A DNA stretch of 64,000 bases from Streptomyces durmitorensis (GTDB taxonomy: Bacteria > Actinomycetota > Actinomycetes > Streptomycetales > Streptomycetaceae): the NCBI RefSeq assembly GCF_023498005.1, contig NZ_CP097289.1, positions 8,742,001-8,806,000 of the forward strand, written 5' to 3'. The position numbers and the translations under genes are program-made. Positions 23,909 through 32,559 of the stretch are shown piece by piece. The notes beneath the pieces are model-generated. The model was not told the DNA's origin. It did no database searches and saw nothing but the letters and a program-made list of their open reading frames with translations. Position 1 is the stretch's first letter. Each line of letters opens with the position of its first letter.

Positions 23909-24891
23909 CGCTCCGCACCCTGGCCGTCGTCGGCACCGGCCTGATCGGCACCTCCGTGGCCCTCGCGGCCCGCCTGCGAGACGTGACCGTCTACCTCTTG
24001 GACCGGGACGAGTCCGCCGTGCGCGCCGCCGCGGTGCTCGGTGCCGGGCGGCCGGAGGCCCCGCAGGACCCCGTCGACCTGGCCGTGCTCGCGGTGCCGC
24101 CGAGCCAGATCGCCCCGGTCCTCGCCGAACTCCAGGCGCGGGGACTCGCGTTGAGCTACACCGACGTGGCGAGCGTGAAGGCGCACGCCGAGCGGGAGAT
24201 CCTGGACACCGCCCCCGACCCGTCCCGCTACATCGGCGGCCACCCCCTCGCGGGCCGTGAGCGTTCGGGCCCGCTCGCGGCCCGCGCGGAGCTGTTCCAG
24301 GGCCGCCCCTGGGTCCTCACCCCGACCCGCCTCACCTCCAGGGCCGCCTTCGGCCGCGCCCTTGACCTGATCGCGCTGTGCGGCGCGGTGCCGCGCGTGA
24401 TGCGGGCCCGCGCCCACGACGACGCGGTGGCACTGACCTCCCATGCCCCGCACCTGGTGGCCAGCCTGATGGCGGCGCGCCTGGGGGAGGGGCCCGCGGA
24501 GGCGGCCCATCTGGCGGGGCAGGGGCTGCGCGACACCACCAGGATCGCCCGCGGCGACTCCCGGCTGTGGAGCGACATCGTCGAGTCCAACGCGGCGGCG
24601 GTCGCCGACATCCTCACCCGGCTCCAGGAGGACCTCGCCAGCGTCGTCGCCGCCCTGTACGACCTCGCCGACCCCGAGCGGGGCAGGGAGCTCTCCGGCA
24701 AGAGCAGGCACACCCTGGTGGACCTCCTCGACCGGGGCGCGGCCGGGGTGGGGGAGTTGGACGGGCCACGCCTCGACGGGCCGCTTCGTGGGGAGGTTCC
24801 CGGAGAGGTTCCCGGACCCGTTCCCGGGCGCGTTCCTGGACGCATGCCTGGACGCGTGCCTGGACAGGCCGTCCCTTGTCCTCCGCGGTGA
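23905..24891 (+). CDS. pdh: Prephenate dehydrogenase
   Basis: The GTG start overlaps the aminotransferase stop (GTGA). The protein of 328 residues opens with the Rossmann motif VVGTGLIGTSVAL and has IGGHPLAGRERSG and LTSHAPHLVA, typical of TyrA-type dehydrogenases. It makes 4-hydroxyphenylpyruvate from prephenate and so feeds hydroxymandelate synthase; glycopeptide clusters carry such a dedicated copy. The C-terminus departs from the family with a Val-Pro-Gly-x repeat tail. Confidence 0.92.
   Translation: MTLRTLAVVGTGLIGTSVALAARLRDVTVYLLDRDESAVRAAAVLGAGRPEAPQDPVDLAVLAVPPSQIAPVLAELQARGLALSYTDVASVKAHAEREILDTAPDPSRYIGGHPLAGRERSGPLAARAELFQGRPWVLTPTRLTSRAAFGRALDLIALCGAVPRVMRARAHDDAVALTSHAPHLVASLMAARLGEGPAEAAHLAGQGLRDTTRIARGDSRLWSDIVESNAAAVADILTRLQEDLASVVAALYDLADPERGRELSGKSRHTLVDLLDRGAAGVGELDGPRLDGPLRGEVPGEVPGPVPGRVPGRMPGRVPGQAVPCPPR
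24796..24875 (+). repeat. 12-bp repeats encoding a (V/M)PGx tail of Pdh
   Basis: About six imperfect copies of a 12-bp unit, (G/C)(T/A)(T/G)CC(C/T)GGAxxx, encode GEVPGEVPGPVPGRVPGRMPG and onward at the end of prephenate dehydrogenase. The unit keeps frame, so copy number could vary without ending the protein. Confidence 0.75.
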
Positions 24892-24915
24892 AGTCCGCGT
24901 CGTCGCAGGTGAGTT

Positions 24916-24940
24916 GGGGTGCCGTACGCGACGGCGCCCC
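24916..24940 (+). terminator. Hairpin after the Hpg genes
   Basis: GGGGTGCCGT and ACGGCGCCCC form a 10-bp stem (one G-T pair) around the loop ACGCG, 24 bp after the prephenate dehydrogenase stop. It likely marks the right end of the biosynthetic unit. Confidence 0.6.
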
Positions 24941-25015
24941 AGGGCCGGGCGAGCCTGTCGGGGCGGCGCCGCTTGTATCCGCCGTGTGACCGGTGCCCGC
25001 GTAGAACTTGGCCCC

Positions 25016-25588
25016 ATGTCCACCACACACAAGCGAACCGCACAGACACTGATCGCGGCCACGGCGCTCGTCGCCGGCGTCTTCCTCACCGGCTGCTCCG
25101 GTGACTCGTCGGCCGCCTCGAAGGACGACCCGAAGAAGCCGGACGCCTCGCCCACCAGCCCCTTCGACCAGGCCCTCGCCTTCTCCGAGTGCATGCGCGA
25201 AAACGGCGTGACCGGATTCCCCGACCCGCAGAAGGACGCGGGCGGCGGCATCGCACTCACCCCGGGCGGCGACGTCGACCCGAACTCCGCGGAGTTCCAG
25301 TCCGCCACCGAGGCCTGCCGCGACAAGATGCCCCAGGGCGGTCAGCTCGGCGGGGGCGGAGGCGGCGGCGAACCGCTGGACTCGGCCAAGGTCTCGGCCT
25401 GGGCCAAGTGCATGCGCGAGAACGGCCTGCCCAAGCTGCCCGACCCGGAGATCAACGGCGGCAACATGTCGCTCGACTTCGGCGCGAGCGGCATCGACCC
25501 CGGCAGCGACGAGTTCCAGAAGGCCCGGATCGCCTGCCAGGACAAGTGGCCCGGCGGCGGCCTCACCGGCTCGGGCGGCGGCGCCTGA
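25016..25588 (+). CDS. Lipoprotein with two CMRENG repeats
   Basis: ATG 25016 starts a signal peptide ending in the lipobox LTGC (Cys near residue 24). The 190-residue protein has two similar units of about 75 residues, each opening with CMRENG...PDP and closing with an (A/x)CxDK(M/W)P stretch, so each holds two cysteines. The function is not recognised. The ATGA overlap with the adaptor gene, followed by ABC genes, suggests it is the surface subunit of an export system. Cell-surface location is inferred from the lipobox. Confidence 0.85.
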   Translation: MSTTHKRTAQTLIAATALVAGVFLTGCSGDSSAASKDDPKKPDASPTSPFDQALAFSECMRENGVTGFPDPQKDAGGGIALTPGGDVDPNSAEFQSATEACRDKMPQGGQLGGGGGGGEPLDSAKVSAWAKCMRENGLPKLPDPEINGGNMSLDFGASGIDPGSDEFQKARIACQDKWPGGGLTGSGGGA

Positions 25589-26973
25589 TGACCGCACCGG
25601 ACGAGACACGTGAGCGCGAGAGGGAACGGGACGCGGAGACAGGAGAGTTCGAGGAGCCCGATTCAGAGAGCCCCGTGGAGCCTGCCCGCGGCTCGGGCGA
25701 GATCTCCGGAGCCGGAGCCCTGGAACTGCACACGCCGGGGGAGGTGTCCGAACGCACTCCCGACGGCCTCGCACCCGAGCACGAGGAGACCGCGCTTGAG
25801 GAGACCGCCTCGGCAGGCGGCGACGACGGCGGAGAGGAGACCACGCCCCGCCCGGGGGACCGCCGCAGGCGCCGCCCGCTGCGGATGTCACTGATCGTCG
25901 TCGTCGCGATCGCCGTGGTCGCCGCCGCGGGGGCCGCCACCACCGGCGTCTTCGGGGACGACGGCTCCGGATCGGCGGGCGACGCCCCCTCGGCGCCGCC
26001 GAAGACCGCCACGGTCGAGCGGACCACGCTGACGCGCACGGAGTCCGTGGACGGGAACCTCGGCTACGGCGACGCGACGGCCGTACCGGCCCCGCCCGCA
26101 GGCAAGGCGGGCGCCGGGATCATCACCTGGGTGCCCGGCGACGGCGACACCGTCAAGCGAGGCGGGAGTGCCTACAAGGTGGCGGAGCAGAAGGTCCCGC
26201 TGCTCTACGGCTCCACCCCCTTCTACCGCCCGCTGAAGACGGGCAGCGAGGGGAAGGACGTCGAGATCCTGGAGAAGAACCTCTCCGCCCTCGGCTACAC
26301 CGGCTTCACCGTCGACGACACGTACGACGCCGGAACCGCCGAGGCCGTGCAGGACTGGCAGGACGACCTGGGCCGGGCGGAGACCGGGACGGTGCAGCCG
26401 TCGGACGCTGTGGTCGCCCCCGGTGCCCGACGCGTCGCCGAGGTGAAGGCCACGGCAGGCGCCCCGTCGAACGGGCCCGTCCTCACCTGGACCGGCACCG
26501 AACGCACCGTCACCGTCGACCTCGACGTGCAGTACGAGGACATGGTCGAGAAGGGCACCAAGGCGACGGTCACCCTTCCCGACGACAGCACGGTCCAGGC
26601 CGAGGTCACCGATGTCGGCACCCCCTCCACGCCTTCCCAGGACGCGGGATCCGAGGGCTCGGGCGGCCAGTCGGGCGGCGACGACAAGCCCACCCTGCCC
26701 GTGGAGCTGAAGGTCGAGAACCAGAGGGGCCTCGGCCGCTACCAGGCGGCCGCCGTGGAGATCTCCCTCAAGGCGGAGACGCGCGAGGACGTGCTCGTCG
26801 TCCCGGTCAACGCCCTGGTGGCGCAGCGCGGAGGCGGCTACGCCGTGGAGGTCGTCGGAGCGGACGGCGAGGTGAAGGCGCGGACGGTCAAGGTCGGCAT
26901 GTTCGCCGACAGCATGGTGGAGGTGTCCGGGGCCGGCATCACCGACGGCACGGTCGTGGGGGTCCCCAAGTGA
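25588..26973 (+). CDS. Membrane-fusion adaptor with peptidoglycan-binding domain
   Basis: ATG overlaps the lipoprotein stop (ATGA). The 461-residue protein has an acidic, charged N-terminal cytoplasmic stretch of about 95 residues, one membrane helix (LIVVVAIAVVAAAGAAT), a peptidoglycan-binding type 1 domain (PLKTGSEGKDVEILEKNL...DAGTAEAVQDWQ) and HlyD/MacA-like barrel segments at the C-terminus (VLVVPVNALV, KVGMFADSMVEVSG). Such adaptors work with MacB-type ABC transporters. The peptidoglycan-binding insertion could anchor it in the Gram-positive wall. Confidence 0.88.
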   Translation: MTAPDETRERERERDAETGEFEEPDSESPVEPARGSGEISGAGALELHTPGEVSERTPDGLAPEHEETALEETASAGGDDGGEETTPRPGDRRRRRPLRMSLIVVVAIAVVAAAGAATTGVFGDDGSGSAGDAPSAPPKTATVERTTLTRTESVDGNLGYGDATAVPAPPAGKAGAGIITWVPGDGDTVKRGGSAYKVAEQKVPLLYGSTPFYRPLKTGSEGKDVEILEKNLSALGYTGFTVDDTYDAGTAEAVQDWQDDLGRAETGTVQPSDAVVAPGARRVAEVKATAGAPSNGPVLTWTGTERTVTVDLDVQYEDMVEKGTKATVTLPDDSTVQAEVTDVGTPSTPSQDAGSEGSGGQSGGDDKPTLPVELKVENQRGLGRYQAAAVEISLKAETREDVLVVPVNALVAQRGGGYAVEVVGADGEVKARTVKVGMFADSMVEVSGAGITDGTVVGVPK

Positions 26974-27704
26974 CCACCGCCGCGCACCCGGTGGTCGAAC
27001 TGGCCGGAGTCACCAAGACGTACGGAGAGGTCGAGGCGCTCAAGGCCGCCGATCTCGTCATCCGGCGCGGGGAACTGCTCGCCGTCGTCGGCCCTTCCGG
27101 CTCGGGCAAGTCCACGATGCTCAACATCATGGGCACCCTCGACCGCCCCACCACCGGCACCGTGCACATCGACGGGCACGACATCGACCGGCTCAGCGAC
27201 CGGGAGCTTTCCGCGCTGCGGGCGGGAACGATCGGCTTCGTCTTCCAGCAGTTCCATCTCGCCCCCGGCGTCCCGGCGCTGGACAGTGTCGCGAACGGGC
27301 TGCTGTACAGCGGCAGGCCGCGGGGCGAGCGGCGCAGACTCGCCGAGCGTGCCCTGCGCCGGGTCGGACTCGGCCACCGCCTCTACCACGAGCCGCATCA
27401 GCTCTCCGGCGGCGAGAAGCAGCGCGTGGCCATCGCGCGCGCGGTCCTCGGCGACCCGCCGCTGCTCCTCGCCGACGAGCCGACCGGCGCCCTCGACTCG
27501 CGTTCCGGCGCCGTGGTGATCGAGCTCCTGCACGAACTGCACCGGGCGGGGACCACGGTCGTGGTCATCACCCATGACCGGGACATCGCGGGTTCCCTGC
27601 CGCGCGAGGTCCGCATCAAGGACGGCCGCATCGAAGAAGACGCGACCGACGCGGCCGGTTCCACCGACGCGGCCGGCCTGCTCCCCGAGGAGGCCCTGCG
27701 ATGA
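26970..27704 (+). CDS. ABC transporter ATP-binding protein (MacB/LolD type)
   Basis: GTG start overlapping the adaptor stop (GTGA). The 244-residue ATPase has Walker A GPSGSGKS, Q-loop VFQQFHL, signature LSGGEKQR, Walker B LLLADEPTGALD and switch histidine VITHD. The layout is that of MacB/LolD-type ATPases. It couples with the FtsX-type permease encoded directly downstream (4-base overlap) and the adaptor upstream. Confidence 0.95.
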   Translation: MTTAAHPVVELAGVTKTYGEVEALKAADLVIRRGELLAVVGPSGSGKSTMLNIMGTLDRPTTGTVHIDGHDIDRLSDRELSALRAGTIGFVFQQFHLAPGVPALDSVANGLLYSGRPRGERRRLAERALRRVGLGHRLYHEPHQLSGGEKQRVAIARAVLGDPPLLLADEPTGALDSRSGAVVIELLHELHRAGTTVVVITHDRDIAGSLPREVRIKDGRIEEDATDAAGSTDAAGLLPEEALR

Positions 27705-28969
27705 GCCCGACCAAGGAGTTGAGTACGACAGGGGAGCGGGGCACGGCGCGCGAGCTGCCCCGTCCCGCGCCGCCACCGCGCCCCAAGCCGGCCCGGATGG
27801 GCCCGGCCGACGTGCTGCGGGTCGGCGGATCGGGGCTGCGCTCGCGCCCCATGCGGGTGTTCCTCTCGGCGCTCGGCATCGCCATCGGCATCGCCGCGAT
27901 GGTCGGCGTGGTGGGCATCTCCACCTCCAGCAGCGAGGACCTCAACCGGCGGCTCGCCGCGCTCGGCACGAACCTCCTGACCGTCTCGCCGGGCCAGTCC
28001 TTCGCCGGTGACGCGGCCCATCTGCCCGACTCCTCCGTCGACATGATCGGCAACATCAAGGACGTCGAGTCGGTCTCCGCCATCGGTAAGACGAGCGCCA
28101 AGGTCTACCGCAACGACCACATCAAGAAGGAGGAGACCGGCGGCCTCAACGTCTACGCGGCCCGCACGGATCTGCCGAGGACCGCGGGCGCGGAGGTCGT
28201 CGAGGGCCGCTGGCTGAACGCCGCGAACCAGCGCTACCCGGCCGTCGTGCTCGGCCCCAAGGCCGCCGGACAACTGGGCGTCTTCCGGGCCGGACCCGAC
28301 ACCAAGGTGTGGCTGGGCGGGCAGTGGTTCACCGTCGTGGGGATCCTCGCGCCCAACGAGCTCGTCCCCGACCTGGACTCGGCCGCGCTGGTCGGCTGGC
28401 CCGTCGCGGAGAAGGAGCTGGACTTCGACGGCTACCCGACGACGGTCTACACCCGCGCCGAGGAATCCGCCGTGAGCGACGTCCAGTCCGTGCTCGGCGC
28501 CACCGCCAACCCGGAGAACCCCAGCGAGGCCAACGTCTCCCGTCCCTCCGACGTCCTGGAGGCCAAGGAGGCCACCGACGACACCCTCAGCGGTCTGCTG
28601 CTCGGCCTCGGCGCGGTCGCCCTGCTGGTCGGCGGGGTCGGCGTCGCCAACACCATGGTCATCTCGGTCCTGGAACGCCGCTCGGAGATAGGCCTGCGCC
28701 GCTCGCTGGGCGCCACCCGCGGCCAGATCCGTACGCAGTTCCTCTGCGAGGCCCTGCTCCTGTCGGCGCTCGGCGGTGTCGGCGGGGTCCTGCTCGGCAT
28801 CGCCGTCACTTCCGGCTACTCCACCTACCAGGGCTGGCCCTCGGTGGTGCCGGTCTGGGCGATGGCGGGCGGTGTCGGCGCGACCTTGGTCATCGGCGGA
28901 CTCGCGGGCTTCTATCCCGCGGTGCGTGCGGCGCGGCTGCCTCCCACGGAGGCGCTCGCCACGACCTGA
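27701..28969 (+). CDS. ABC transporter permease (MacB/FtsX type)
   Basis: The 422-residue protein has a proline-rich cytoplasmic start, one membrane helix (MRVFLSALGIAIGIAAMVGVV), a large extracellular MacB core domain, then three helices with the FtsX motif EIGLRRSLGATRGQIRTQFL and the closing PAVRAARLPPTEAL. ATGA overlap with the ATPase gene. Together with the lipoprotein and adaptor this is a four-component export machine. It may export the cluster's peptide or act independently; nothing in the sequence decides. Confidence 0.93.
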   Translation: MSPTKELSTTGERGTARELPRPAPPPRPKPARMGPADVLRVGGSGLRSRPMRVFLSALGIAIGIAAMVGVVGISTSSSEDLNRRLAALGTNLLTVSPGQSFAGDAAHLPDSSVDMIGNIKDVESVSAIGKTSAKVYRNDHIKKEETGGLNVYAARTDLPRTAGAEVVEGRWLNAANQRYPAVVLGPKAAGQLGVFRAGPDTKVWLGGQWFTVVGILAPNELVPDLDSAALVGWPVAEKELDFDGYPTTVYTRAEESAVSDVQSVLGATANPENPSEANVSRPSDVLEAKEATDDTLSGLLLGLGAVALLVGGVGVANTMVISVLERRSEIGLRRSLGATRGQIRTQFLCEALLLSALGGVGGVLLGIAVTSGYSTYQGWPSVVPVWAMAGGVGATLVIGGLAGFYPAVRAARLPPTEALATT

Positions 28970-29111
28970 CCCCATGAATCCGCCACCCAACAGACGCGGT
29001 GCCTTCGTCAGCCCAAATCCCCCGCGGGCGACGAGGGCATCGCTTTGTGCCGGGCAACTCCCAGAACCGTTCCGCTGCCTGGACGGCCGTCCCCTCTCGT
29101 ATTCTCGCCAC

Positions 29112-29669
29112 ATGACTGAGCACTTAGGGAAAGTCGACGAAAGCGCCCTGCTCGATCTGCTCCAGGAGCAGCGCATCGGCACGCTCGTCACCCTCAAACG
29201 CGACGGCCGCCCGCAGCTCTCGAACGTCGGCTATGCCTTCGACCCGCAGGAGCGCGTCATCCGCCTCATGGTGACCGACAGCCGCGCCAAGACCCGGAAT
29301 CTGCGCCGCGATCCGCGCGCGAGCTTCCTCGTCACCGACGGCGCCGGTTTCTCGTACATGATCGCCGAGGGCGACGCCGAGCTCACGCCGGTCGTGACCG
29401 ACCCGCATGACGCCGTCGCCGATGAACTGGCCCTGGTCTTCCGGGGGTTCCAGGGCGAGCACCCGGACTGGGAGGGATTCCGCGCCGCGATGGTGAAGGA
29501 GCGGCGCCTGGTGATCCGGCTGCACGTGAAGCACCTCTACGGAGCCGCAGGGAAGCGGATCCTCGCGGGCAGCGGACCCAAGGGACCCGGCCCCGCGCCC
29601 GTGGGCGCGGTGGCCGGGCGGCCCGGTCTACAGCTCGGCACGGGCGAGCCGCCGCCTCACATGCGGTAG
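29112..29669 (+). CDS. Pyridoxamine 5'-phosphate oxidase-fold (F420/FMN) protein
   Basis: ATG 29112 opens a 185-residue protein with a split-barrel flavin-binding fold: LLQEQRIGTLVTLKRDGRPQLSNV and MVTDSRAKTRNLRRDPRASFLV are typical of actinobacterial TIGR03618-type F420- or FMN-dependent oxidases/reductases. The C-terminal 30 residues are Gly/Pro-rich and unconserved. Its fifth codon is TTA (29124-29126), so it too may be bldA-dependent. Its end overlaps the convergent LysR gene by 13 bp. The substrate is unknown. Confidence 0.85.
   Translation: MTEHLGKVDESALLDLLQEQRIGTLVTLKRDGRPQLSNVGYAFDPQERVIRLMVTDSRAKTRNLRRDPRASFLVTDGAGFSYMIAEGDAELTPVVTDPHDAVADELALVFRGFQGEHPDWEGFRAAMVKERRLVIRLHVKHLYGAAGKRILAGSGPKGPGPAPVGAVAGRPGLQLGTGEPPPHMR
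29124..29126 (+). promoter_or_regulatory. TTA codon 5 of the oxidase-fold gene
   Basis: The gene reads ATG-ACT-GAG-CAC-TTA. This fourth early TTA codon of the window lies outside the peptide cluster. Confidence 0.7.
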
Positions 29670-30508
29670 AGGTCCGTCAGGAGCGCCACGGCCGCATGCG
29701 TCATCGGGTGCGGGTCGTGGCGGCGCCAGATGAGATGCACAGCGATGGGGTCGGCGTCGCGCAGCGGCCGGAACACGACGCCGTCGCGGCGGTACTGGTT
29801 GGCGGTGCTCTCCGGGGTGAGGCCGACACAGCGGCCCGACGCGACGACGGCCAGCCAGTCGTCGATGTCCTGGGTGTACTCCACCGGGGGGCGGGCCTCT
29901 TCGGGCCACAGCTCGGCGGTGGTCGTGCCGGTGCGCCGGTCGATGAGGAGCGTACGGTCCCGTATGTCGGCCAGTGGGATGGAGCGCCTCCTGGCCCACG
30001 GGTCGTCGCTCGCCAGGGCGCAGAAGCGGCGCTCGTGACCGACGACGGCGCTGGCGAACCGTGCCTCGTTGAAGTCGGTGCGGACGACGGCGAGGTCGCA
30101 CAGGCCCTCGGCGAGGCCGCCGGTCGCGGAGTTCGTGCGGATCAAGTACAGCTCGACGTCGGGGTGTCCGGCCGCCCAGCGGCGCTGGAACTCCGCCGTG
30201 TGGCGGCCCATCGCCGACCAGGCGTGGCCGATGCGCAGCCGGGTGTGTCCGGTGGTCGCCTCGCGGATGAGGTCGTCGGCCTCCGCGAGCAGATGCCGGG
30301 CCCGTGCGAGTACCTGCACGCCCGCCGTCGTGGGCGTGACGCTCCGGCTCGTCCGGTGCAGGAGGCGCACCCCGAGCACGTCCTCGAGCCCGCCGAGGGT
30401 GCGCGACACGGCGGCCTGGGAGACACCCAACTCGGCGGCGGCATCGGTGAAGCCGCCGGTGTCGACGATGGCGACCAGGCAGCGCAGATGCCGCAGTTCC
30501 AGATCCAT
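29657..30508 (-). CDS. LysR-family transcriptional regulator
   Basis: ATG 30508 gives a 283-residue protein starting MDLELRHLRCLVAIVDTGGF, the exact family N-terminus; upstream in-frame extension is unconserved. The winged-helix segment reads AAAELGVSQAAVSRTLGGLEDVLGVRLLHR, followed by an effector-binding domain. It is divergent from the EamA exporter gene with 103 bp between them, the usual layout of a LysR regulator and its target. The effector is unknown. Confidence 0.92.
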   Translation of the reverse strand: MDLELRHLRCLVAIVDTGGFTDAAAELGVSQAAVSRTLGGLEDVLGVRLLHRTSRSVTPTTAGVQVLARARHLLAEADDLIREATTGHTRLRIGHAWSAMGRHTAEFQRRWAAGHPDVELYLIRTNSATGGLAEGLCDLAVVRTDFNEARFASAVVGHERRFCALASDDPWARRRSIPLADIRDRTLLIDRRTGTTTAELWPEEARPPVEYTQDIDDWLAVVASGRCVGLTPESTANQYRRDGVVFRPLRDADPIAVHLIWRRHDPHPMTHAAVALLTDLYRM

Positions 30509-30557
30509 GACCCCAGCGTATGGGCAACCGGATCTCATGGATGACCAGAGCGTATGG
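30507..30557. promoter_or_regulatory. Paired 17-bp direct repeats between LysR and EamA genes
   Basis: ATGACCCCAGCGTATGG at 30507-30523 and ATGACCAGAGCGTATGG at 30541-30557 differ at two positions and lie 34 bp apart, about three helical turns. A third GTATG occurs near 30581. They are a plausible binding array for the LysR protein; the first copy overlaps its start codon, fitting autorepression. Confidence 0.55.
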
Positions 30558-30611
30558 ATGAGTGCTCGCATGCATTTTTCGTATGCTCGCGGGTGACGCA
30601 TCCTGCGGTGC

Positions 30612-31505
30612 ATGCGAACGTCCCAGAGCCCCGCAGCGCCCGCCGTGCCCGCTGTCGTCCCCGGCGATCGGGAGGCGGGTCCACGAGGTCGCCTCCCCGG
30701 CATGGCGATGATGTTCGGCAGCGGCCTGTCCAACCAAGTCGGCGCCGCCACAGGCGCCCTGGCGTTCGGTGTGCTCGGTCCTGCCGGTGTCGTCGCCGTG
30801 CGGCAATGGGTCGCGGGAGCCGTGCTCCTCGCCGTGGGCAGGCCCAAGGTGCGCGCCTTCACCTGGCGCCAGTGGTGGCCGCTGCTGTGCCTGGCCGCGG
30901 TCTTCGCCACCATGAACCTCTCCCTGTACACCGCGATCGACCGGGTGGGTCTCGGCCTCGCGGTGACCCTGGAGTTCCTGGGCCCGCTCGCGGTCGCGCT
31001 CGCGGCTTCCCGCCGTGCGGTGGACCTCGGCTGCGCGGTCGTGGCGGGGGCGGCGGTGGTCGCCCTGGCCCGCCCGCAGCCCAGCACGGACTACGCGGGC
31101 ATCGCGCTCGGCCTGCTCGCCGCGGTCTGCTGGGCCTCGTACATCCTGCTCAACCGCACGGTCGGCGCCCGCCTCCCGGGAGTTGAGGGATCGGCCGCCG
31201 CCGCGGGAGTCTCGGGGCTCCTCTACCTGCCCGTCGGCATCGCGGTTCTCGCCCACCACCCGCCCACGGCCACCGCCCTGGCCTGCGCGGCCACCGCGGG
31301 CATCCTCTCCTCCGCGGTCCCGTTCCTCGCCGACCTGCTCGCCCTGCGCCGGGTCGACGCCCGCTTCTTCGGGATCTTCATGAGCGTCAACCCGGTGCTC
31401 GCGGCGCTGGTGGGCATGGTCGTCCTGGGGCAGTCCCTGGACTGGGTGGAGTGGACGGCCATCGCGGCGATCGTGACGGCGAACGGGGTCAGCGTCCTGA
31501 GGTGA
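30612..31505 (+). CDS. EamA/DMT-family exporter (RhtA-like)
   Basis: The 297-residue protein has about ten hydrophobic segments in two EamA repeats (GALAFGVLGPAGVVAVRQW, then GIALGLLAAVCWASYILLNRTVG and AALVGMVVLGQSLDWVEWTAIAAIV). Such proteins export amino acids or small metabolites from the cytoplasm. The divergent LysR gene is the likely regulator. The substrate cannot be read from the sequence. Confidence 0.88.
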   Translation: MRTSQSPAAPAVPAVVPGDREAGPRGRLPGMAMMFGSGLSNQVGAATGALAFGVLGPAGVVAVRQWVAGAVLLAVGRPKVRAFTWRQWWPLLCLAAVFATMNLSLYTAIDRVGLGLAVTLEFLGPLAVALAASRRAVDLGCAVVAGAAVVALARPQPSTDYAGIALGLLAAVCWASYILLNRTVGARLPGVEGSAAAAGVSGLLYLPVGIAVLAHHPPTATALACAATAGILSSAVPFLADLLALRRVDARFFGIFMSVNPVLAALVGMVVLGQSLDWVEWTAIAAIVTANGVSVLR

Positions 31506-31531
31506 CCGCCTGATCCCCGAGACGTCCGCGA

Positions 31532-32392
31532 TCAGCCGAGGCCGAGCTGCCGTGTCGCCGCGTCGACCGTCTGGGCGAGGAGGACGGCGATGGTCATGGG
31601 GCCGACCCCGCCGGGCACGGGAGTGATCAGACTCGCGCGCTCCAGGGCGGAGTCGAAGTCGACGTCACCCACATTGCCCGCGTTGTAGCCCGCGTCGATC
31701 ACCACGGCCCCGGGCTTGATGTCCGCGCCGGAGATGAAGCGCGGCTTGCCGACCGCCGCGATCAGGACGTCGGCCTGCCGCACGATCGAGGTCAGGTCGG
31801 CGGTGCGCGAGTGGCAGTACGTGACCGTCGCGTCCCTGCCGAGGAGCAGCATGCCCGCGGGCTTGCCGAGGATGGCGCTGCGTCCCACGACGACGGCGTG
31901 CTTGCCGGTGAGATCGACGTCGTACGCGTCGAGCAGGCGCATGATGCCGCCGGGCGTGCAGGACACGAAGCCGGGCAGGCCGAAGCCCATCGCCGCGAAC
32001 GAGTGCATGGTGACGCCGTCGACGTCCTTGGCCGGCGCGATCGCCTCGAAGGCGGCGCGCTCGTCGATGTGGGGCCCGACGGGGTGCTGCAACAGGATGC
32101 CGTGCACGGTCGGGTCCTGGGAGAGGCCGGTGATCGTCGCGACCAGTTCCTCGGTGCCGATCGAGGCGGGCAGTGCCACGTGGCGCGACTCGATGCCGGC
32201 CTTCTCGCAGCGGGCGCGCTTCATGCGTACGTAGGTCACCGATGCGGGGTCCTCGCCGACCAGGACGGTCGCCAGGCAGGGGCGCTGCCCGGTGCGCCGG
32301 AGGATGTCCGCCGCGGTCGCGGAGGTGGTTTCGACGATCTGGCGGGCGAGGCCGGTGCCGTCCATCAGGCGAGCCGTCTGCGTCTGGGGCAT
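31532..32392 (-). CDS. folD: Methylenetetrahydrofolate dehydrogenase/cyclohydrolase
   Basis: ATG 32392 with CAGGAG upstream gives 286 residues; ATG 32443 would add an unconserved leader. FolD motifs are clear: YVRMKRARCEKAGI (active-site Lys), GILLQHPVGPHID, PCTPGGIMRLL in the form SCTPGGIMRLL, and VVGRSAILGKPAGMLL for NADP binding. It interconverts 5,10-methylene-, methenyl- and 10-formyl-tetrahydrofolate in one-carbon metabolism. Many Streptomyces have a second FolD; the Cys in SCTPGG shows the cyclohydrolase core is intact. Confidence 0.95.
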   Translation of the reverse strand: MPQTQTARLMDGTGLARQIVETTSATAADILRRTGQRPCLATVLVGEDPASVTYVRMKRARCEKAGIESRHVALPASIGTEELVATITGLSQDPTVHGILLQHPVGPHIDERAAFEAIAPAKDVDGVTMHSFAAMGFGLPGFVSCTPGGIMRLLDAYDVDLTGKHAVVVGRSAILGKPAGMLLLGRDATVTYCHSRTADLTSIVRQADVLIAAVGKPRFISGADIKPGAVVIDAGYNAGNVGDVDFDSALERASLITPVPGGVGPMTIAVLLAQTVDAATRQLGLG

Positions 32393-32559
32393 GTGCCACT
32401 CCTGGACTTCAGGGTGAGTCGCCCAGGCGCGCGGCATCGACACGATGTCAGGCCGCTCCCCGGTGGTACTCCACCTCAGCGCCAGTCACGGCCCGCCTCT
32501 CACCCTAAAGGACGGTACGGGGCCGGAGGACGCGGGCGCCGTGGATGTAGCTGAGCTTA

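Noticed and set aside
24614..25891. 425-residue minus-strand frame over the Pdh tail and lipoprotein
   Set aside because: Antisense shadow; its Pro/Arg-rich runs come from the 12-bp repeat.
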